A DNA stretch of 64,000 nucleotides from Clostridiales bacterium (GTDB taxonomy: Bacteria; Bacillota; Clostridia; Oscillospirales; Acutalibacteraceae), in contig DXYF01000021.1 of assembly GCA_019415945.1 (NCBI GenBank), forward strand, positions 1 to 64,000. The letters run 5' to 3'. Both the position numbers and the translations under genes were made by a program. The notes under the pieces were generated by a model that saw only the letters and a program-made list of their open reading frames with translations, had not been told where the DNA came from and did no database searches. Positions 43,960 to 53,182 of this stretch are shown one piece after another; within the stretch, counting starts at the first letter, position 1; each line of letters begins with the position of its first letter.

Positions 43960-45099
43960 CTATCTGGGTATGTTATTTCTTATTTTTACACTGTTATCAT
44001 CCAATTTTTCTATTTTTCTTAATTTTTCTTCAAAATAATCCCTAACAAAATCATCCAAAAGCATAGGTTTAAACACTTGCATATACTTGATACCGGGATG
44101 TGAATTGATTTCCATTATCTTAATCCCCTTGTCGGTAATTCCGATATCAAAACCCATCCACTCTATTCCGAAAAAGCGTTTACAAATTGAATTTACCTTT
44201 TCAACAACTTCATTCCAACAAGGAATTATACCCTTTAAAGCCTTATTAGAATTGGGATGAAAATCTATACTTTCACAGCGATTTGAATAAATTGCAAGAG
44301 CATTGCCGAATTTGCCTGTATCTACATTTATTTCGGTAAATATATTAAATGAATTCTCACCTTCGTCATTAACATGAATGTAATTTACACTCCCCGTATC
44401 ATCCATGCCAAATCTTAAATAACCTCCGATTATTTTGGGATTTACACCGTCCTTGTTGAGTGTTACAAGTCTTAATGTATGTATCTGGGAGTTAATTTCA
44501 GCCATAGATTTTTCAGGGTATATATATTCAGTAAAAACATAATTAGGGTGAGTTAATATAAAATGATACAGCTTTTCCTTTGTGCAAATGCGATTATTTA
44601 TCAGGTAATTATCTCCGTCACATTCTAATTTGTAAAAACCCTCTGCCCCCGTTCCGTTACAAGGTTTACTGGCAAATGCTTTTTTTGCTTTTAACAACTC
44701 ACAAAATCCTTCAAAAGTGTTATTCTTTTCCGGATTGTCTATTAAAGCTCTCAGTCCCTCATTTGTGCTGTAATAATAGTACTCCGGCATTACATTTGCA
44801 AACTCTGTATTAGCAAGCATATACTTTAAAGTTAATTTATCATTAATCCATAATCTTGTCCATCCGTTAAGAGGCCATACTTTGTAGTAATCACTATCAG
44901 ATAAATAGTCTGTTATATCATAATCCTCAAGATTATAAACCGATATACTTTCAGCTAAAAATCCGTTTTTGTGAGAATATTCAATCAGATTTTTGCCATA
45001 TAAATCAGACGAGCATTCCTTATTCAACAAGTCAACATAATAAGAAGCAAACTTTTTTGTAAATCCGTCATTTAACATCTTTTGTAACATTTTATCCAT
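43960..45099 (-). CDS. Sugar-transfer associated ATP-grasp protein
   Basis: The 379-aa protein has ATP-grasp features: KPCNGTGAEGFYK (nucleotide loop), GYLRFGMDDTG, then FDIGITDKGIKIMEINSHPG (Mg site). Such ATP-grasp proteins occur in polysaccharide loci and may attach an amino acid or acid to a sugar. A second ATP-grasp and an RraA-like gene lie just upstream. Confidence 0.75.
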   Translation of the reverse strand: MDKMLQKMLNDGFTKKFASYYVDLLNKECSSDLYGKNLIEYSHKNGFLAESISVYNLEDYDITDYLSDSDYYKVWPLNGWTRLWINDKLTLKYMLANTEFANVMPEYYYYSTNEGLRALIDNPEKNNTFEGFCELLKAKKAFASKPCNGTGAEGFYKLECDGDNYLINNRICTKEKLYHFILTHPNYVFTEYIYPEKSMAEINSQIHTLRLVTLNKDGVNPKIIGGYLRFGMDDTGSVNYIHVNDEGENSFNIFTEINVDTGKFGNALAIYSNRCESIDFHPNSNKALKGIIPCWNEVVEKVNSICKRFFGIEWMGFDIGITDKGIKIMEINSHPGIKYMQVFKPMLLDDFVRDYFEEKLRKIEKLDDNSVKIRNNIPR

Positions 45100-45110
45100 A
45101 GCTATCTCCG

Positions 45111-45150
45111 TTATATTAAATTTTTCTTTGTTATATTAAATTTTTCTTTT
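45111..45150 (-). repeat. Tandem 20-bp duplication at the end of the RraA-like gene
   Basis: Two 20-bp units (45111-45130 and 45131-45150) differ only at the last base. The second contains the stop codon of the RraA-like gene; the first lies between it and the next gene. Probably replication slippage. Confidence 0.75.
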
Positions 45151-45816
45151 GTATGTTTCGTCTTTTAAATAATTTTTCTTGCAAACAATTTCAAATGTAT
45201 TCTCTTTATAGTGATCTAAACGGTCAAACCATATATCTTCTTGGTTTTCCATATTCTCAAGTGACTTTAAAAAGTCCTCGTTAATTTTATCTTTTGGAAT
45301 TATTACGACACCGCAGTCGTCACAAACAGCTATTGCTCCGTCGTACTTTTCGCAGCACTCTTGAAACAATGTCTCGTCCAACGGCTTACTCGGCTCTCTG
45401 TTAAAACAGCCGACCGGATTAAGCCCCTTGCACCAAATAGGCCAATTTTCTTTTATCAAGGCGGCAGCATCACGCATATTTCCGTCAATTACAAGTGCTC
45501 GGCTCTGTCTGTAAAGCAGCAAATATTTACTCACCAGTTCCCCAAATATCGCCCTTTCACCGCATCCGAAAGTTTGTACAAAGATTATACAATCCTCTTC
45601 TATATCCTGTATTTGCTCGTGAACAGGCCAGTTGCTCTCTTCGTACGCACAAACCCATTTAATTTTTCCGGCCTTGTAGTGTCCTCTGTTAATCGGCATC
45701 AAACCGGCAACAACTCCGGTTTTGCCGAGTGCATCTGCGACCTCAGTTGTGCTTACTCTGTTATGTACCAAATAATCAATAATTTTGCTTGCTATATCAT
45801 TCGTCACTTCAGTCAC
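45136..45816 (-). CDS. RraA-like protein (HMG/CHA aldolase family)
   Basis: The 226-aa protein shows the RraA fold: STTEVADALGKTGV, then a central GCGERAIFGELVSKYLL and VIDGNMRDAAALIKENWPIWCKGLNP, where the Gly-Asp-Arg site of the family appears as DGNMRD. Family members include regulators of RNase E and 4-hydroxy-4-methyl-2-oxoglutarate aldolases that release pyruvate. In this context, between two ATP-grasp genes, a metabolic role is likelier. It overlaps the upstream ATP-grasp by 4 bases. Confidence 0.75.
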   Translation of the reverse strand: MTEVTNDIASKIIDYLVHNRVSTTEVADALGKTGVVAGLMPINRGHYKAGKIKWVCAYEESNWPVHEQIQDIEEDCIIFVQTFGCGERAIFGELVSKYLLLYRQSRALVIDGNMRDAAALIKENWPIWCKGLNPVGCFNREPSKPLDETLFQECCEKYDGAIAVCDDCGVVIIPKDKINEDFLKSLENMENQEDIWFDRLDHYKENTFEIVCKKNYLKDETYKRKI

Positions 45817-47033
45817 CCTTTCTCAAAAATAAATTTTACATTTTTTTCTATGCTCTTAATATAATTATCTAATTCTTCTCTCGAATCTCCGTATGCAATA
45901 TAAAATCCTACCCGCTTGCTGTCATCCTCAGCAGAAAACAGCCTTTCACCTATTTTAAAATTAAAGTTATACAGCAAAATCTTTGGATTATCCTTCAAAA
46001 AGTCCTCTCCAACAACTTTGCTGACTTTCTTACCGCTGTCATTTTCATCGATATCAAAAAACTTCAAAACACTGCACCGATTTTTTAACAACGGATCGCT
46101 TTTAATAGGTTCATTTGATTTTATCCCCAATGTTTCATTGAGTAAAAATTTATAGTTGTCAATTCCCGTCATGATAGGAACTATATGCGACGAAATATAA
46201 TTACCACCGCCGCGGGCTCCAATTTCAATAAGAATAAAATTTTCTCCGTTAAATTTATATTCCGCATGCGTAAATCCAAAAGGCAAGCCGGTTGCATTGA
46301 CGTAAGTGTCATTTATCTGCCTTAGTCTATCATAATCGAATTGCGTATCTGAATTTGAAAAATAAAGCTCACAAGCTATGTTGGGATGATGCGGATAATG
46401 CTTCTTCTTTGAAATAGCCATTGAATGATGTTTTCCGTCAACAACAATCCCATCAACAGTAAATTCCGTTCCCTCTATATATTCCTCGCACAAAACAACT
46501 TTTAGGGAACGAGAGAACGACAACGATTCTTCAAAATATTTTTCTAACTGTGCTTCACTTTCAACTGTATGCACCCCTCTGCTGCTGTTACTGTCCAAGG
46601 GCTTTATTATCATTTTTTTTACACTTAAAGAGTTAAAAAAGGTCTTTGCTTCTAATAATGTTTGGCATTGCTTGTATGCAACGGACGGGAATCCGTGCTG
46701 TTTACAAAAATCTCTCATCATCCTTTTATTTGTGTATAAAGCTGCCAATTTTGAACCTATTGACGGAATATTCAAAGCCTCGCTGATTGCAGCAACAGAC
46801 GGCATTGCAATATCGCACTCATCGGACAAAACTGCACATACATTATATTTCTTTGCAACTTCGATACAATTGCTCACATCCATAATATCGAACTGCTCGG
46901 AATAATCCGAATAATTAAAAGCAGGTGAATTTTCATATGGATTCACACACAAAACTTTATAACCCATGTTTTTTATACTTTTAATTATCGGGATCTGTGC
47001 AGAAGCTCCGGGTATAACCATTATAGTCTTCAT
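45813..47033 (-). CDS. ATP-grasp carboxylate-amine ligase-like protein
   Basis: The 406-aa protein has an N-terminal PreATP-grasp fold (MVIPGASAQIPIIKSIKNMG), then KPLDSNSSRGVHTV, EEYIEGTEFTVDGI and FILIEIGARGGGNYIS, the three ATP-grasp landmarks. It belongs with D-alanine/peptide ligase types that join a carboxylate to an amine. A fragment of a related gene sits just upstream at 47129-47370. Confidence 0.82.
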   Translation of the reverse strand: MKTIMVIPGASAQIPIIKSIKNMGYKVLCVNPYENSPAFNYSDYSEQFDIMDVSNCIEVAKKYNVCAVLSDECDIAMPSVAAISEALNIPSIGSKLAALYTNKRMMRDFCKQHGFPSVAYKQCQTLLEAKTFFNSLSVKKMIIKPLDSNSSRGVHTVESEAQLEKYFEESLSFSRSLKVVLCEEYIEGTEFTVDGIVVDGKHHSMAISKKKHYPHHPNIACELYFSNSDTQFDYDRLRQINDTYVNATGLPFGFTHAEYKFNGENFILIEIGARGGGNYISSHIVPIMTGIDNYKFLLNETLGIKSNEPIKSDPLLKNRCSVLKFFDIDENDSGKKVSKVVGEDFLKDNPKILLYNFNFKIGERLFSAEDDSKRVGFYIAYGDSREELDNYIKSIEKNVKFIFEKG

Positions 47034-47128
47034 AAAAATTCCTCACAAAATAATTTTTGTTGATTTTGTTTTTATTGTTAATTGTTGTCATAAATTGCAA
47101 AAATAATAGTAAATGAGATTCTTTTTTC

Positions 47129-47370
47129 ATTAAACCTTACAATATACCGCATCATCAACACCTACAAGTATTCCGTCAACATTTTCTGCTTTCGCTAACT
47201 TTTCCAACGCGTCAACATTAACCGCGTTCACATCATATGATTTTGAAGCGAAAGGTTTTGCGTATGCATTAGGATCATAATCAGTCACTATTGTGTACAA
47301 ACCCATTTCATTTGCTTTTTATTAAGCTGACAGTTTCAGGCTTTGCTCCCAAAATCAGCACTTTTTTCAT
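47129..47370 (-). pseudogene. Frameshifted N-terminal fragment of an ATP-grasp gene
   Basis: From an ATG at 47370 the frame reads MKKVLILGAKPETVSLIK then stops; removing one base from an A5 run near 47313-47325 continues it as ANEMGLYTIVTDYDPN and on to VGVDDAVYCKV and a stop at 47129. This is the PreATP-grasp domain only, without the catalytic part. The stretch 47034-47417 holds nothing else recognisable. Confidence 0.75.
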
Positions 47371-47417
47371 CAAAATTTCTAATATAATTTATTTCTCCAT
47401 AGGAAATAGTTGTTTCA

Positions 47418-48629
47418 TCACTTGTTGTAGTTGAAAAAATCTCTCAAAATTATCAAAGGATATATTAATCTTTTAATAACTAAATGAGAACTTTGCGGAT
47501 TTTTTTTAAAATCAAAATATTCATCGTAATTATGTGAATCATATATATACTCAATATGCTTTTCATAATCTTTTTTCGAGATATCATAAGTGTCTCTCGG
47601 AACAAAAAAATATTCACCTTTTTTGCCTATTTTTTCATGTATTTTTTTTATCAATACATTGTTTAACTCTTCATCAAATGTATGAAAATTTCCATTTGAA
47701 AACAATGTGGTATCCACTGTATATCCCAAAATACCGCTTGACATGCACTCAGCTGCGTCAGCTACTATTGTAGGAACACCTTCTCTTGCTGAAATACTTG
47801 CACAACCGGCACCCGCAATGATGGTATCTACACAGGAAAAAAAAGATTTTGGTATAGGATGCATAAAACCTAATTCAACAACATTTATATTTTCAATATG
47901 ATTCAAGTTTGATACTGAATTAATCTTGCCTAAAACAATAAAATTTATTTTTTTATCCAAATTATTTAAGGCAAACCTACGCACACCGTTGACAATATTT
48001 TCACAATATTGCTTATCTCTACCTACATAACCAATGTTATAATCTCCTCTTTGTATTTTACTGATTTGCTCGTTTTCCACATCAGCTACAGAACCGTTAT
48101 TAGCAGCCCTCAAAACATAATCATCACTTACGGGGACATCTTTGTAACCTTGAAACAATCTTTTCATTGAAGTTTTGTGTATTCCGGCAACTTCCTTCTT
48201 CAAATACTTATAATACAAAAACTCTTTTGCGACTGACTTTTCTAATTGTTCATCAAGCAAAAAACAGAGGTGCCTTGCATGCAGCCTTTCAGCCAAAAGT
48301 TCTCCCCATTCTGCAAAATGATCTGTAGGTGATTCTATTATAACATCATCACCATCTGGAGCAATTATATCACTCATCCATTTCAAAGTATGGCTTACTA
48401 ATGGTTTAAATAAGTACTCTGGCCTATAAAACAATTCAAAACAACAATTCCCTTTAAATTTTTTCAAATTATTCCATGGGATATACGGATTTTTATTAAT
48501 CGATCTAAAATTAGGATAAAATACTATTGGCTCCCATCCGTTTCGCTCCAGGTATTGGACTTTAGAATCTACATAATTCTGTCCTCCGCCTTCACCGTTG
48601 CTATAACAAAAAATTACATATTTTCTCAT
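47418..48629 (-). CDS. Glycosyltransferase-like protein (GT-B fold)
   Basis: The 403-aa protein starts with a GGGQNYV loop typical of retaining GT-B enzymes and has a second domain with YNIGYVGRDKQYCENIVNGV and AGAGCASISAREGVPTIVADAAEC, the donor-nucleotide site region. It is diverged from GT4 profiles, so family assignment is uncertain. Confidence 0.65.
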   Translation of the reverse strand: MRKYVIFCYSNGEGGGQNYVDSKVQYLERNGWEPIVFYPNFRSINKNPYIPWNNLKKFKGNCCFELFYRPEYLFKPLVSHTLKWMSDIIAPDGDDVIIESPTDHFAEWGELLAERLHARHLCFLLDEQLEKSVAKEFLYYKYLKKEVAGIHKTSMKRLFQGYKDVPVSDDYVLRAANNGSVADVENEQISKIQRGDYNIGYVGRDKQYCENIVNGVRRFALNNLDKKINFIVLGKINSVSNLNHIENINVVELGFMHPIPKSFFSCVDTIIAGAGCASISAREGVPTIVADAAECMSSGILGYTVDTTLFSNGNFHTFDEELNNVLIKKIHEKIGKKGEYFFVPRDTYDISKKDYEKHIEYIYDSHNYDEYFDFKKNPQSSHLVIKRLIYPLIILRDFFNYNK

Positions 48630-48816
48630 TTTATGTCCTCATTAATTAATAAAATTTATCAATGATTCGGTTTAGTCACATTCGTTTAACGCTACTAAAT
48701 CAAACCAATAAAAAAATGACGAATTATAAGTTAAACACGCTAATAAAACTTTACTCGCAAATCTTATTTTTTATAAGCTATCACTCAAAATCAATGAATT
48801 ACTTTTTAATAAGCCA

Positions 48817-49374
48817 TTATCTATCAAACACAAAATCTCCGAATTTAGGGTTTACCTTGTCCTTTTCGGACAGTTTAATCTCATCAATGCCGTCAAGCGG
48901 CCACTCTATGCCGATTTCGGGATCGTTCCACATTATTCCGCCCTCGTCGTCGGGATGATAAAAATCAGTCACCTTATAGCAAAACTCCGCCGTGTCGCTC
49001 AGAACCAAAAAGCCGTGCGCAAATCCCTCGGGAACATAAAACTGCTTTTTGTTTTCTTCACTGAGCACTATTCCGTGCCATTTGCCGAATGTCTTGCTGT
49101 TTTTTCTTAAATCAACCGCAACATCAAAAACCGAGCCTTTTATAACCCTGACAAGCTTCCCCTGAGGATATTTTTTCTGATAGTGAAGCCCCCTGAGCAC
49201 TCCTTTTGTGCTCATACTCTGGTTGTCCTGAACAAAAACCATATCAAGGCCCGCTTCGTGCATATCCTTTTGATTGTAGGTTTCCATAAAATATCCCCTG
49301 TTGTCGCCGTGCACCATAGGCTCAATTATGTAAAGCCCTTCTATATCGCATTTTGTTACCTTTATCTGTCCCAT
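48817..49374 (-). CDS. rfbC: dTDP-4-dehydrorhamnose 3,5-epimerase
   Basis: RfbC/RmlC (185 aa) has RGYFMETYNQKDM, VLRGLHYQ, the catalytic region KGSVFDVAVDLRKNS and EGFAHGFLVLSDTAEFCYK. It epimerises dTDP-4-keto-6-deoxyglucose in dTDP-L-rhamnose synthesis. It is the last of the rfbA-B-D-C group in transcription order. Confidence 0.96.
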   Translation of the reverse strand: MGQIKVTKCDIEGLYIIEPMVHGDNRGYFMETYNQKDMHEAGLDMVFVQDNQSMSTKGVLRGLHYQKKYPQGKLVRVIKGSVFDVAVDLRKNSKTFGKWHGIVLSEENKKQFYVPEGFAHGFLVLSDTAEFCYKVTDFYHPDDEGGIMWNDPEIGIEWPLDGIDEIKLSEKDKVNPKFGDFVFDR

Positions 49375-49387
49375 ACTATACCTCTTA

Positions 49388-50290
49388 TTAAAACTCTGTT
49401 TTCTCTAAATATCTCTTTAATGCGTCCTGCCAGGTCGGAAGCGGTTTAAATCCGTTTTGTAAAAGCTTTGATTTATCAAGCCTGCTGTTAAACGGTCTTA
49501 CTGCTTTTGACACACCGTATTCCTCTGTAGTAACAGGCAAAACTTTTGTCGAATAGCCCGCCTGTTTAAATATCTCTGCGGCAAAATCATACCACGAGAT
49601 ATAACCGCCCTCGTTAGTTGCGTGATAATAACCGTATTTTTCACTTTCAAGCATATCCACGAGAAGTCTTGAAAGGTCATATGTGTAAGTCGGCGTTCCG
49701 ATCTGATCGCACACAACCTTTAAAGTATCGAACTTTTTGCCGATTCTAAGCATTGTCTTTACAAAGTTAGAGCCGTTTTCGCCGAATACCCACGCAATGC
49801 GGACAATAAAATACTTTTCAAGTATTTCCGATACCGCAAGCTCACCTTCAAGTTTTGTCTGACCGTAAACATTAAGCGGTGCATACTCCTTGCAATCAGC
49901 ATGCCACGGCTCATCTCCCTGACCGTTAAAAACATAATCGGTAGAAATGTAAATCATCTTAGCGTCCACCGCTTTGCAAGCCCGTGCAATATTTTTTGTG
50001 CCGTCGGTGTTTATCGCCCTTACAAGCTCTTTTTTATCGCTGTCTTCTGCATCATCAACCGCTGTCCACGCCGCACAATGCACTACTGCATCGGGGTTTA
50101 CATCCGCTATAGCCTTGCTTACTGCGTCCTTGTCCGTTATATCCATGCCGATATATTCCGTCATACCGACACAGTTCCCGCTGTATTCCAAAGCTAAATC
50201 CGAACCGATAGCTTCATTTCCCCGCTTTGCAAGCTCGTTTATAACATCATGACCGAGCTGCCCGTTTACGCCCGTAACTAAAACCTTCAT
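49388..50290 (-). CDS. rfbD: dTDP-4-dehydrorhamnose reductase
   Basis: RfbD (300 aa) has the NADPH-binding start VTGVNGQLGHDVI, and STDYVFNGQ and YGQTKLEGE with the catalytic Tyr and Lys. It overlaps rfbB by 4 bases and lies 13 bases before rfbC. Confidence 0.95.
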   Translation of the reverse strand: MKVLVTGVNGQLGHDVINELAKRGNEAIGSDLALEYSGNCVGMTEYIGMDITDKDAVSKAIADVNPDAVVHCAAWTAVDDAEDSDKKELVRAINTDGTKNIARACKAVDAKMIYISTDYVFNGQGDEPWHADCKEYAPLNVYGQTKLEGELAVSEILEKYFIVRIAWVFGENGSNFVKTMLRIGKKFDTLKVVCDQIGTPTYTYDLSRLLVDMLESEKYGYYHATNEGGYISWYDFAAEIFKQAGYSTKVLPVTTEEYGVSKAVRPFNSRLDKSKLLQNGFKPLPTWQDALKRYLEKTEF

Positions 50291-51309
50291 TTTCTGTCAC
50301 CGTACATCTTTTCGTAATAGTTCTGATACTCGCCGCTTATGATTGTTTCCCACCACTCGCGGTTGTCAAGATACCACTGAATAGTCTTTTTGATACCGTC
50401 TTTAAACTTTGTTTCGGGAAGCCAGCCAAGCTCGTTGTGAATCTTTGTCGGGTCTATCGCATAACGCATATCGTGACCTTTTCTGTCGGCAACATATGTT
50501 ATAAGACTCTCAGGCTTGTTAAGTTCCTTGCAGATAATCTTTACTATGTCAATATTAGCCATCTCGTTGTGACCGCCGATATTATAAACCTCGCCTACTC
50601 TGCCCTTGTGAATAATAAGGTCGATAGCCTTGCAATGATCCTCAACATACAGCCAGTCACGAACATTCAAACCCTCGCCGTAAACAGGAAGAGGCTTATC
50701 GCCCAGTGCATTTGCAATCATAAGAGGAATAAGCTTTTCGGGGAAATGATATGGTCCGTAGTTATTTGAGCAGCGGCTTATCGTGACGGGCAATCCGTAT
50801 GTTCTGTGGTATGCAAGCACCAAAAGGTCCGCACCCGCCTTTGATGAAGAATAGGGACTGCTTGTGTGAATCGGCGTTTCTTCGGTGAAAAACAAGTCGG
50901 GTCTGTCGAGCGGCAAATCACCGTAAACCTCATCGGTTGAAACCTGATGATAACGGGTGATACCGTACTTTCTGCACGCGTCCATAAGGACCGCGGTGCC
51001 CTTAATGTTTGTATCAAGGAAAATCTCGGGATTTTCAATTGAGCGGTCAACATGACTTTCTGCCGCAAAATTTACAACCATATCGGGCTTTTCTTCCTCA
51101 AAAAGCTTGTAAACCGCATCTCTGTCGCATATGTCGGCCTTTACAAATCTGAAATTCTTGTTATCCATTACAGGTGCAAGCGTTGAGAGGTTGCCTGCAT
51201 ATGTGAGCTTATCAAGACAAATAATCCTGTAGTCAGGATATTTTTTTAACATGTGAAATACAAAATTCGAGCCGATAAAACCTGCTCCGCCTGTTACAAT
51301 AATATTCAT
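50287..51309 (-). CDS. rfbB: dTDP-glucose 4,6-dehydratase
   Basis: RfbB (340 aa) shows VTGGAGFIGSNFV, the catalytic STDEVYGDL and YSSSKAGADLL, and NNYGPYHFPEKLIPLMI near the substrate site. It converts dTDP-glucose to the 4-keto-6-deoxy sugar. Part of the rfbABDC operon. Confidence 0.97.
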   Translation of the reverse strand: MNIIVTGGAGFIGSNFVFHMLKKYPDYRIICLDKLTYAGNLSTLAPVMDNKNFRFVKADICDRDAVYKLFEEEKPDMVVNFAAESHVDRSIENPEIFLDTNIKGTAVLMDACRKYGITRYHQVSTDEVYGDLPLDRPDLFFTEETPIHTSSPYSSSKAGADLLVLAYHRTYGLPVTISRCSNNYGPYHFPEKLIPLMIANALGDKPLPVYGEGLNVRDWLYVEDHCKAIDLIIHKGRVGEVYNIGGHNEMANIDIVKIICKELNKPESLITYVADRKGHDMRYAIDPTKIHNELGWLPETKFKDGIKKTIQWYLDNREWWETIISGEYQNYYEKMYGDRK

Positions 51310-51327
51310 AATTATTCTCCCTTTACA

Positions 51328-52224
51328 TCAGCCTAATGTATCAATATATTTTCCGTCAAGCACATCCATAAGATACTGTCCGTACTGATTTTTCTTAACT
51401 TCCTCATAAACCTTTAGGACATCATCTCTTGTTATCCAGCCGTTGAGATATGCAATTTCCTCAAGGCAGGCAATTTTCCTGTGCTGATGAGTTTCAACCG
51501 TTTTTACGAAATTTGTCGCTTCAACCAAGCTTTCGTGAGTACCCGTGTCAAGCCAAGTAAAACCTCTGCCCAAAAGCTCAACATTAAGCTTGCCTTTTTC
51601 AAGGTAAATCCTGTTGAGGTCTGTTATTTCAAGCTCGCCTCTCTTTGACGGCTTGAGCTTTTTTGCATACTCAACCACCATGTTATCGTAGAAATAAAGT
51701 CCTGTAACACAGTAATTGCTCTTTGGCTTTTCGGGCTTTTCTTCAATAGACACAGCTTTTCCGTCTTTGTTAAACTCCACAATCCCGAAACGCTCGGGGT
51801 CGTCCACATAATAACCGAAAACCGTTGCGCCTTTGCCCGTCTCAGCGTTTTGAACAGCAGATTTAAGGCACTTTTTAAGTCCGTTGCCCTCAAAGATATT
51901 ATCTCCCAGAACCATCGCGACACAATCGTCGCCGATAAAATCCGCCCCGATAATAAACGCCTGTGCAAGTCCGTCAGGTGACGGCTGAACCGCATATGTA
52001 AGATTAACACCGAACTGATTGCCGCTGCCGAGCAAATCCTTAAAGCGTGGTGTATCCTGCGGCGTTGAAATTATGAGAATATCTCTGATACCCGCATTCA
52101 TGAGCACCGACATAGGATAATAAATCATCGGTTTGTCATAAATGGGCAAAAGCTGTTTGCTAGTCACCTTGGTAAGGGGGTAAAGACGAGTCCCCGAACC
52201 GCCTGCAAGAATAATACCCTTCAT
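51328..52224 (-). CDS. rfbA: Glucose-1-phosphate thymidylyltransferase
   Basis: RfbA (298 aa) has the nucleotidyl transferase signature GGSGTRLYPLT and YPMSVLMNAGI, with LGDNIFEG as the metal site. It makes dTDP-glucose from glucose-1-phosphate and dTTP, the first step of the rhamnose branch. Confidence 0.97.
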   Translation of the reverse strand: MKGIILAGGSGTRLYPLTKVTSKQLLPIYDKPMIYYPMSVLMNAGIRDILIISTPQDTPRFKDLLGSGNQFGVNLTYAVQPSPDGLAQAFIIGADFIGDDCVAMVLGDNIFEGNGLKKCLKSAVQNAETGKGATVFGYYVDDPERFGIVEFNKDGKAVSIEEKPEKPKSNYCVTGLYFYDNMVVEYAKKLKPSKRGELEITDLNRIYLEKGKLNVELLGRGFTWLDTGTHESLVEATNFVKTVETHQHRKIACLEEIAYLNGWITRDDVLKVYEEVKKNQYGQYLMDVLDGKYIDTLG

Positions 52225-52243
52225 AAATATTTATCCCCTCTTT

Positions 52244-53182
52244 TTATTTAATTTTAATAAAATCATCATTGTTAAGTAAGTCAGATTTTAACTCACTATT
52301 AAACCACCTATCCGGTGCTACAATAATTTTTTTTTCGTTAGAACTTAAGTACTGTGCCCACCAACTAAAAGTGCTATTAGAAATAACAAAATGTTTACAT
52401 GAATACATGAGTCTGAGCTTTTCCCAAACAGGATCATTCCCCTCCTCAAATATCACAGGATACTTAAATTTAACATTTTTCCTTATCCAGTCCACATCAT
52501 TCGAAAAAATAAAAAAACGAGCATTAGGAACTTTAGATTTAATAATATCCATTCCATTCAAAAAATAATTCATATCACAAACTTCATGAAATTTATTTCC
52601 TACGAAGTCTCCTCTTCTTATCGTCACACAAACTGATTCTGAGTTTTCAATTTCGTAATACAATTTAGAATTATGTGCAAGTCTTTTGTTTTTTGGGGTA
52701 AATTCCTGTTTTATTAAATTTTGTATATTTGAAAAGTATTTTGTCGATTCATAGTATCCGCATAAAAATAAATTTTTATCTTTTTTTATATTATTTACAT
52801 CAAAATTGTAAAAACCATTTTCATAAAAGTAAAAGCCGTATTTTTCACACTTTTTCAAAAAATTATTTTGGTAATACTGTATATCAACTATTGATGAGTT
52901 ATATGGAAAACCTTTTTCGTATCCTCTGTAAATCAAAAATTGATAAAAGCTCATATATTTTTTGTATTCACATACATCAGTTGATATGTAGCTTTTTGTA
53001 TTAAAAAATTTTAAGCTATCCTCAAAACCACTCCCCGGTACATTTTTGTTTAAATCCATGACATAGTGCCAATCAATTAAAATATCTGTTTTTAATTTTT
53101 CCTGCAAAGCTCTTGCAAATGCGTACTGAAACATTTGGTTTCCCAAACGCCCCTTAATAGCCAAATAAATCAATATAATCAC
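52244..53182 (-). CDS. Alpha-1,2-fucosyltransferase-like glycosyltransferase (GT11)
   Basis: The 312-aa protein has the GT11 start GRLGNQMFQYAFARAL and the donor motif TIRRGDFVGN, followed by SNSTFSWWAQYLS. GT11 enzymes transfer fucose (or a related sugar) in alpha-1,2 linkage. No GDP-fucose synthesis genes are here, so the donor must come from elsewhere or be another sugar. Start is a GTG overlapping the upstream stop by 4 bases. Confidence 0.85.
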   Translation of the reverse strand: MIILIYLAIKGRLGNQMFQYAFARALQEKLKTDILIDWHYVMDLNKNVPGSGFEDSLKFFNTKSYISTDVCEYKKYMSFYQFLIYRGYEKGFPYNSSIVDIQYYQNNFLKKCEKYGFYFYENGFYNFDVNNIKKDKNLFLCGYYESTKYFSNIQNLIKQEFTPKNKRLAHNSKLYYEIENSESVCVTIRRGDFVGNKFHEVCDMNYFLNGMDIIKSKVPNARFFIFSNDVDWIRKNVKFKYPVIFEEGNDPVWEKLRLMYSCKHFVISNSTFSWWAQYLSSNEKKIIVAPDRWFNSELKSDLLNNDDFIKIK

